Assembly (NCBI RefSeq): GCF_025146565.1
Contig: NZ_CP102258.1
Location: 1,830,001 to 1,894,000, forward strand
DNA length: 64,000 nucleotides
Reading direction: 5' to 3'
DNA from: Bacteroides eggerthii
GTDB lineage: Bacteria > Bacteroidota > Bacteroidia > Bacteroidales > Bacteroidaceae
How positions within the stretch are numbered: the first letter of the stretch is position 1; every line of letters begins with the position of its first letter. Positions 61,750-64,000 of this stretch are shown in pieces. The notes beneath the pieces were generated by a model. That model was given only the letters and a program-made list of their open reading frames with translations. It was not told where the DNA came from and searched no databases. The translations under genes were made by a program, and so were the position numbers.

Positions 61750-62935
61750 GGTTGTTGTCCATACAGAGGGGCTTCTTGGATGGGGAGGAGGAATTGACTT
61801 TCTGAAATATTATCTTTCAATTCTTAATCAACTTGAAAATATTAGGACGATAGTAGCTATACCTTATGATCAATATGATCAAAAGATAATTCGTTTGATT
61901 AAAAATTGTGTCAAGAAAATTGTAGGCTATTCAACTTGTAAATGTTATGATTATGGCACATTTTGGTCTGATTATCAAAATATTAAAATTCAAATGTATC
62001 GTAGAGGTTCGATACCGACTTGTATGCAAGAGGCAGATGTCGTTTTTTTGAACATGAGTCCTATTAAGAATGTGAAACGCAATAAAATCATTGGTTATAT
62101 TCCGGATTTGCAGCATATTCATCTTCCATATTTGTTTACAGAAGAGGAGAGAGCTTCTCGTAATAGACATTTTATCAAGATGATGAGGGAATGTGGAACT
62201 ATTTTTGTGAATTCACAACATACCTGCAAAGATTTGAAAGAACAATATTTGGAGGAAAGTAAAAAATGTAATTTTTTTTCAATGGATTTCTTGCCGTTTG
62301 GAAGTAATCTTTATGATGTATTAAATGTTAATATCGAAAAATACAAATTGCCCAAACGATACTTTATGTTTTCCAATCAGTTATGGGTACATAAAGACTT
62401 GCCAACAGCTTTACGAGCTATGAGGCTGCTGTTGCAAGATGAACGGTATAAGGACGTAGAATTGATATGTAGTGGTGTTACCTATGATTATCGTAATCTA
62501 GATTATTGGGGACAGGTTGAACAATTGATACAAGATTTAGAGATTCAAAACCATGTTCGCTTTTTGGGTTATATACCTAAAAATGAGCAATTAGCAATTT
62601 TGAGAAGTAGTATTTCGGTGATTCAAACAACATTGTTTGAAGGAGGACCTGGTGGAGGAGCAACGTATGATGCAGTGGCATATGGGGCTTCTGCTATAAT
62701 ATCAGATATTGAGATAAATCAGGAAATTGAAAACGATAGAGTTAGCTTTTTTAAAGTTGGAGATTCCGAGGATTTATGCTTAAAAATGAAAGGACATTTG
62801 GATCATCCATTGAAACCGTTGCCGGTCGCAATTGTTGAGAAGCAGTGTGAGCTTAATTTCCAACAGGCTTGTTTTGATATTGATAAACTCATAACTGAGG
62901 TTGCACAGTGTAATGATAAATGTTCATCCGTCTAA
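61742..62935 (+). CDS. glycosyltransferase (GT4-like)
   Basis: The protein is 397 residues from ATG 61742 (MIKVVVHTEGLLGWGGGIDF), overlapping the aminotransferase stop by 8 bp; the ATG at 61691 would overlap far more. GT-B fold: RYFMFSNQLWVHKDLPTALR and SVIQTTLFEGGPGGGATYDA, the latter being the usual ExxP/G-rich nucleotide-sugar site region. The donor and acceptor are unknown. Confidence 0.85.
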   Translation: MIKVVVHTEGLLGWGGGIDFLKYYLSILNQLENIRTIVAIPYDQYDQKIIRLIKNCVKKIVGYSTCKCYDYGTFWSDYQNIKIQMYRRGSIPTCMQEADVVFLNMSPIKNVKRNKIIGYIPDLQHIHLPYLFTEEERASRNRHFIKMMRECGTIFVNSQHTCKDLKEQYLEESKKCNFFSMDFLPFGSNLYDVLNVNIEKYKLPKRYFMFSNQLWVHKDLPTALRAMRLLLQDERYKDVELICSGVTYDYRNLDYWGQVEQLIQDLEIQNHVRFLGYIPKNEQLAILRSSISVIQTTLFEGGPGGGATYDAVAYGASAIISDIEINQEIENDRVSFFKVGDSEDLCLKMKGHLDHPLKPLPVAIVEKQCELNFQQACFDIDKLITEVAQCNDKCSSV

Positions 62936-62978
62936 GAACTAGAGACCACTCGTTTATAAACAGTAAATAGATTTTTTT

Positions 62979-64000
62979 ATGAAACATATCGCACTCATCA
63001 CCGGCATCACCGGTCAGGACGGCTCTTTCCTTGCCGAATTTCTTCTTGAAAAAGGATACGAAGTACATGGAACCATTCGTCGTTCTTCAGTAGATTATCG
63101 TGAACGCATTGCCCATCTTGAAGGCACTCCAAACTTCCATTTGCATTATGCCGATTTGGGAGATTCCATGAGTATCATGCAGATTATCGGAAAGATACGT
63201 CCTACGGAAGTTTATAACTTGGCTGCACAAAGTCATGTTCAGGTCAGCTTTGATGCGCCGGAGTTTACGGCAGACGTGGATGCCACAGGCGTATTACGTG
63301 TGCTGGAAGCCGTTCGTCAGAGTGGATTGACGGAAACCTGTAAGGTGTATCAGGCTTCCACTTCGGAACTCTATGGCAAGGTGGAAGAGGTTCCGCAGAA
63401 CGAGAACACGCCTTTTCATCCTTATAGTCCGTATGCGGTGGCAAAGCTCTATGGCTATTGGATTGTGAAGGAATATCGTGAGGCTTATAATATGTTTTGT
63501 TGTTCGGGTATTCTCTTTAACCATGAGAGTGAGCGCCGGGGCGAAACATTCGTTACACGAAAGATAACTTTGGCTGCTGCCCGTATTGCACAAGGTAAAC
63601 AGGACAAACTGTATTTGGGTAATTTGTCTTCATTGCGCGATTGGGGCTATGCTAAAGACTATGTGGAATGTATGTGGCTTATTCTGCAAAACAAGACTCC
63701 GGAAGATTTCGTGATAGCCACAGGTGAGCAACATTCGGTTCGGGAGTTTTGTCAGTTGGCTTTCCACTACGCAGGTATCGAACTGGAGTTCCGGGGCGAA
63801 GGGCTTGAAGAAAAAGGCATAGACAAAGCTACGGGACGTGTGCTGATAGAGGTGTCGGAGGATTTCTATCGCCCTACGGATGTGGTGAACCTTTGGGGAG
63901 ATCCCACTAAAGCCCGTAAGGAGTTGGGATGGAATCCGATGAAAACTTCGTTTGAAGAGTTGGTAAGTATCATGATGAAACATGATATGGAAAAGGTGGC
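62979..64000 (+). CDS. gmd: GDP-mannose 4,6-dehydratase, 3' end outside window
   Basis: The frame from ATG 62979 is open to the window edge (340 codons visible of about 357). [20 protein letters not shown] (Rossmann), [14 protein letters not shown] and [19 protein letters not shown] (YxxxK), [15 protein letters not shown]. It makes GDP-4-keto-6-deoxymannose, precursor of GDP-fucose. A GDP-fucose synthase would be expected just beyond the edge. Confidence 0.95.
   Translation, partial: MKHIALITGITGQDGSFLAEFLLEKGYEVHGTIRRSSVDYRERIAHLEGTPNFHLHYADLGDSMSIMQIIGKIRPTEVYNLAAQSHVQVSFDAPEFTADVDATGVLRVLEAVRQSGLTETCKVYQASTSELYGKVEEVPQNENTPFHPYSPYAVAKLYGYWIVKEYREAYNMFCCSGILFNHESERRGETFVTRKITLAAARIAQGKQDKLYLGNLSSLRDWGYAKDYVECMWLILQNKTPEDFVIATGEQHSVREFCQLAFHYAGIELEFRGEGLEEKGIDKATGRVLIEVSEDFYRPTDVVNLWGDPTKARKELGWNPMKTSFEELVSIMMKHDMEKV

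Overview
The window is Bacteroides-type chromosomal DNA. The lineage evidence is the set of Bacteroidales-specific gene families (UpxY/UpxZ capsule regulators, FimA/Mfa-like fimbrillins, DUF3575, DUF5119, DUF4906, DUF3871), the -33 TTTG / -7 TAnnTTTG promoters, SPII lipoproteins with Bacteroidetes-style leaders, and integrases of the CTnDOT/Bacteroides type. The species cannot be fixed from this sequence.

Layout. (1) 1-32.7 kb is accessory DNA. Its left edge lies outside the window. It holds a WG-repeat lipoprotein and a zinc-ribbon protein. Next come a serine invertase (3671-4330), an invertible promoter (4337-4506) and a six-gene fimbrial operon (4635-13490). A minus-strand mobilization operon follows (20368 to 13786: lipoprotein, three small unknowns including a membrane protein, an HTH-like protein, a MobV relaxase, an OmpA-like protein). 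Then come a resolvase-like protein without the catalytic serine, an HU-like protein, and a run of small ICE-type genes (SSB, LPD11-like and others) separated by repeated intergenic modules. (2) 28-32.7 kb is more AT-rich and holds a gene remnant, a frameshifted helicase-like pseudogene and a tyrosine integrase next to an att site. (3) 32743-44494 is an 11.75-kb element bounded by a perfect 56-bp direct repeat. One copy is the 3' part of tRNA-Gly(UCC) and the other sits in a tRNA-like sequence with a hairpin in its D-loop. The element carries HEPN/MNT, two lipocalin-like lipoproteins, a serine recombinase, DUF3871, a candidate ncRNA, a probable replication/HTH protein, a helicase-like protein with an atypical P-loop and its own tyrosine integrase. 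(4) 44.4-56 kb is core chromosome: tRNA-Gly, tRNA-Tyr, ribH, a TPR protein, recF, a DciA-like gene, 5-formyl-THF cyclo-ligase, a Ctp protease, dCMP deaminase, a DUF4847-like lipoprotein, an M3 peptidase, gap, mscL and a TlpA-like lipoprotein. (5) 56.2-64 kb is a phase-variable capsule locus: invertible promoter, upxY, upxZ, glycosyl-1-phosphate transferase, flippase, acetyltransferase, aminotransferase, glycosyltransferase, and gmd running off the right edge.

How it works together. Two surface structures, fimbriae and capsule, are each preceded by a promoter on an invertible segment with perfect inverted repeats. In this sequence both promoters point away from their operons, so both are in the OFF orientation. 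The two sets of repeats differ. The capsule repeat matches the Mpi-type core, while the fimbrial repeat does not and probably belongs to the adjacent serine invertase. The tRNA-Gly locus appears to be an integration hotspot holding two tandem elements that share an integrase plus helicase-like layout; the copy in the left element is broken.
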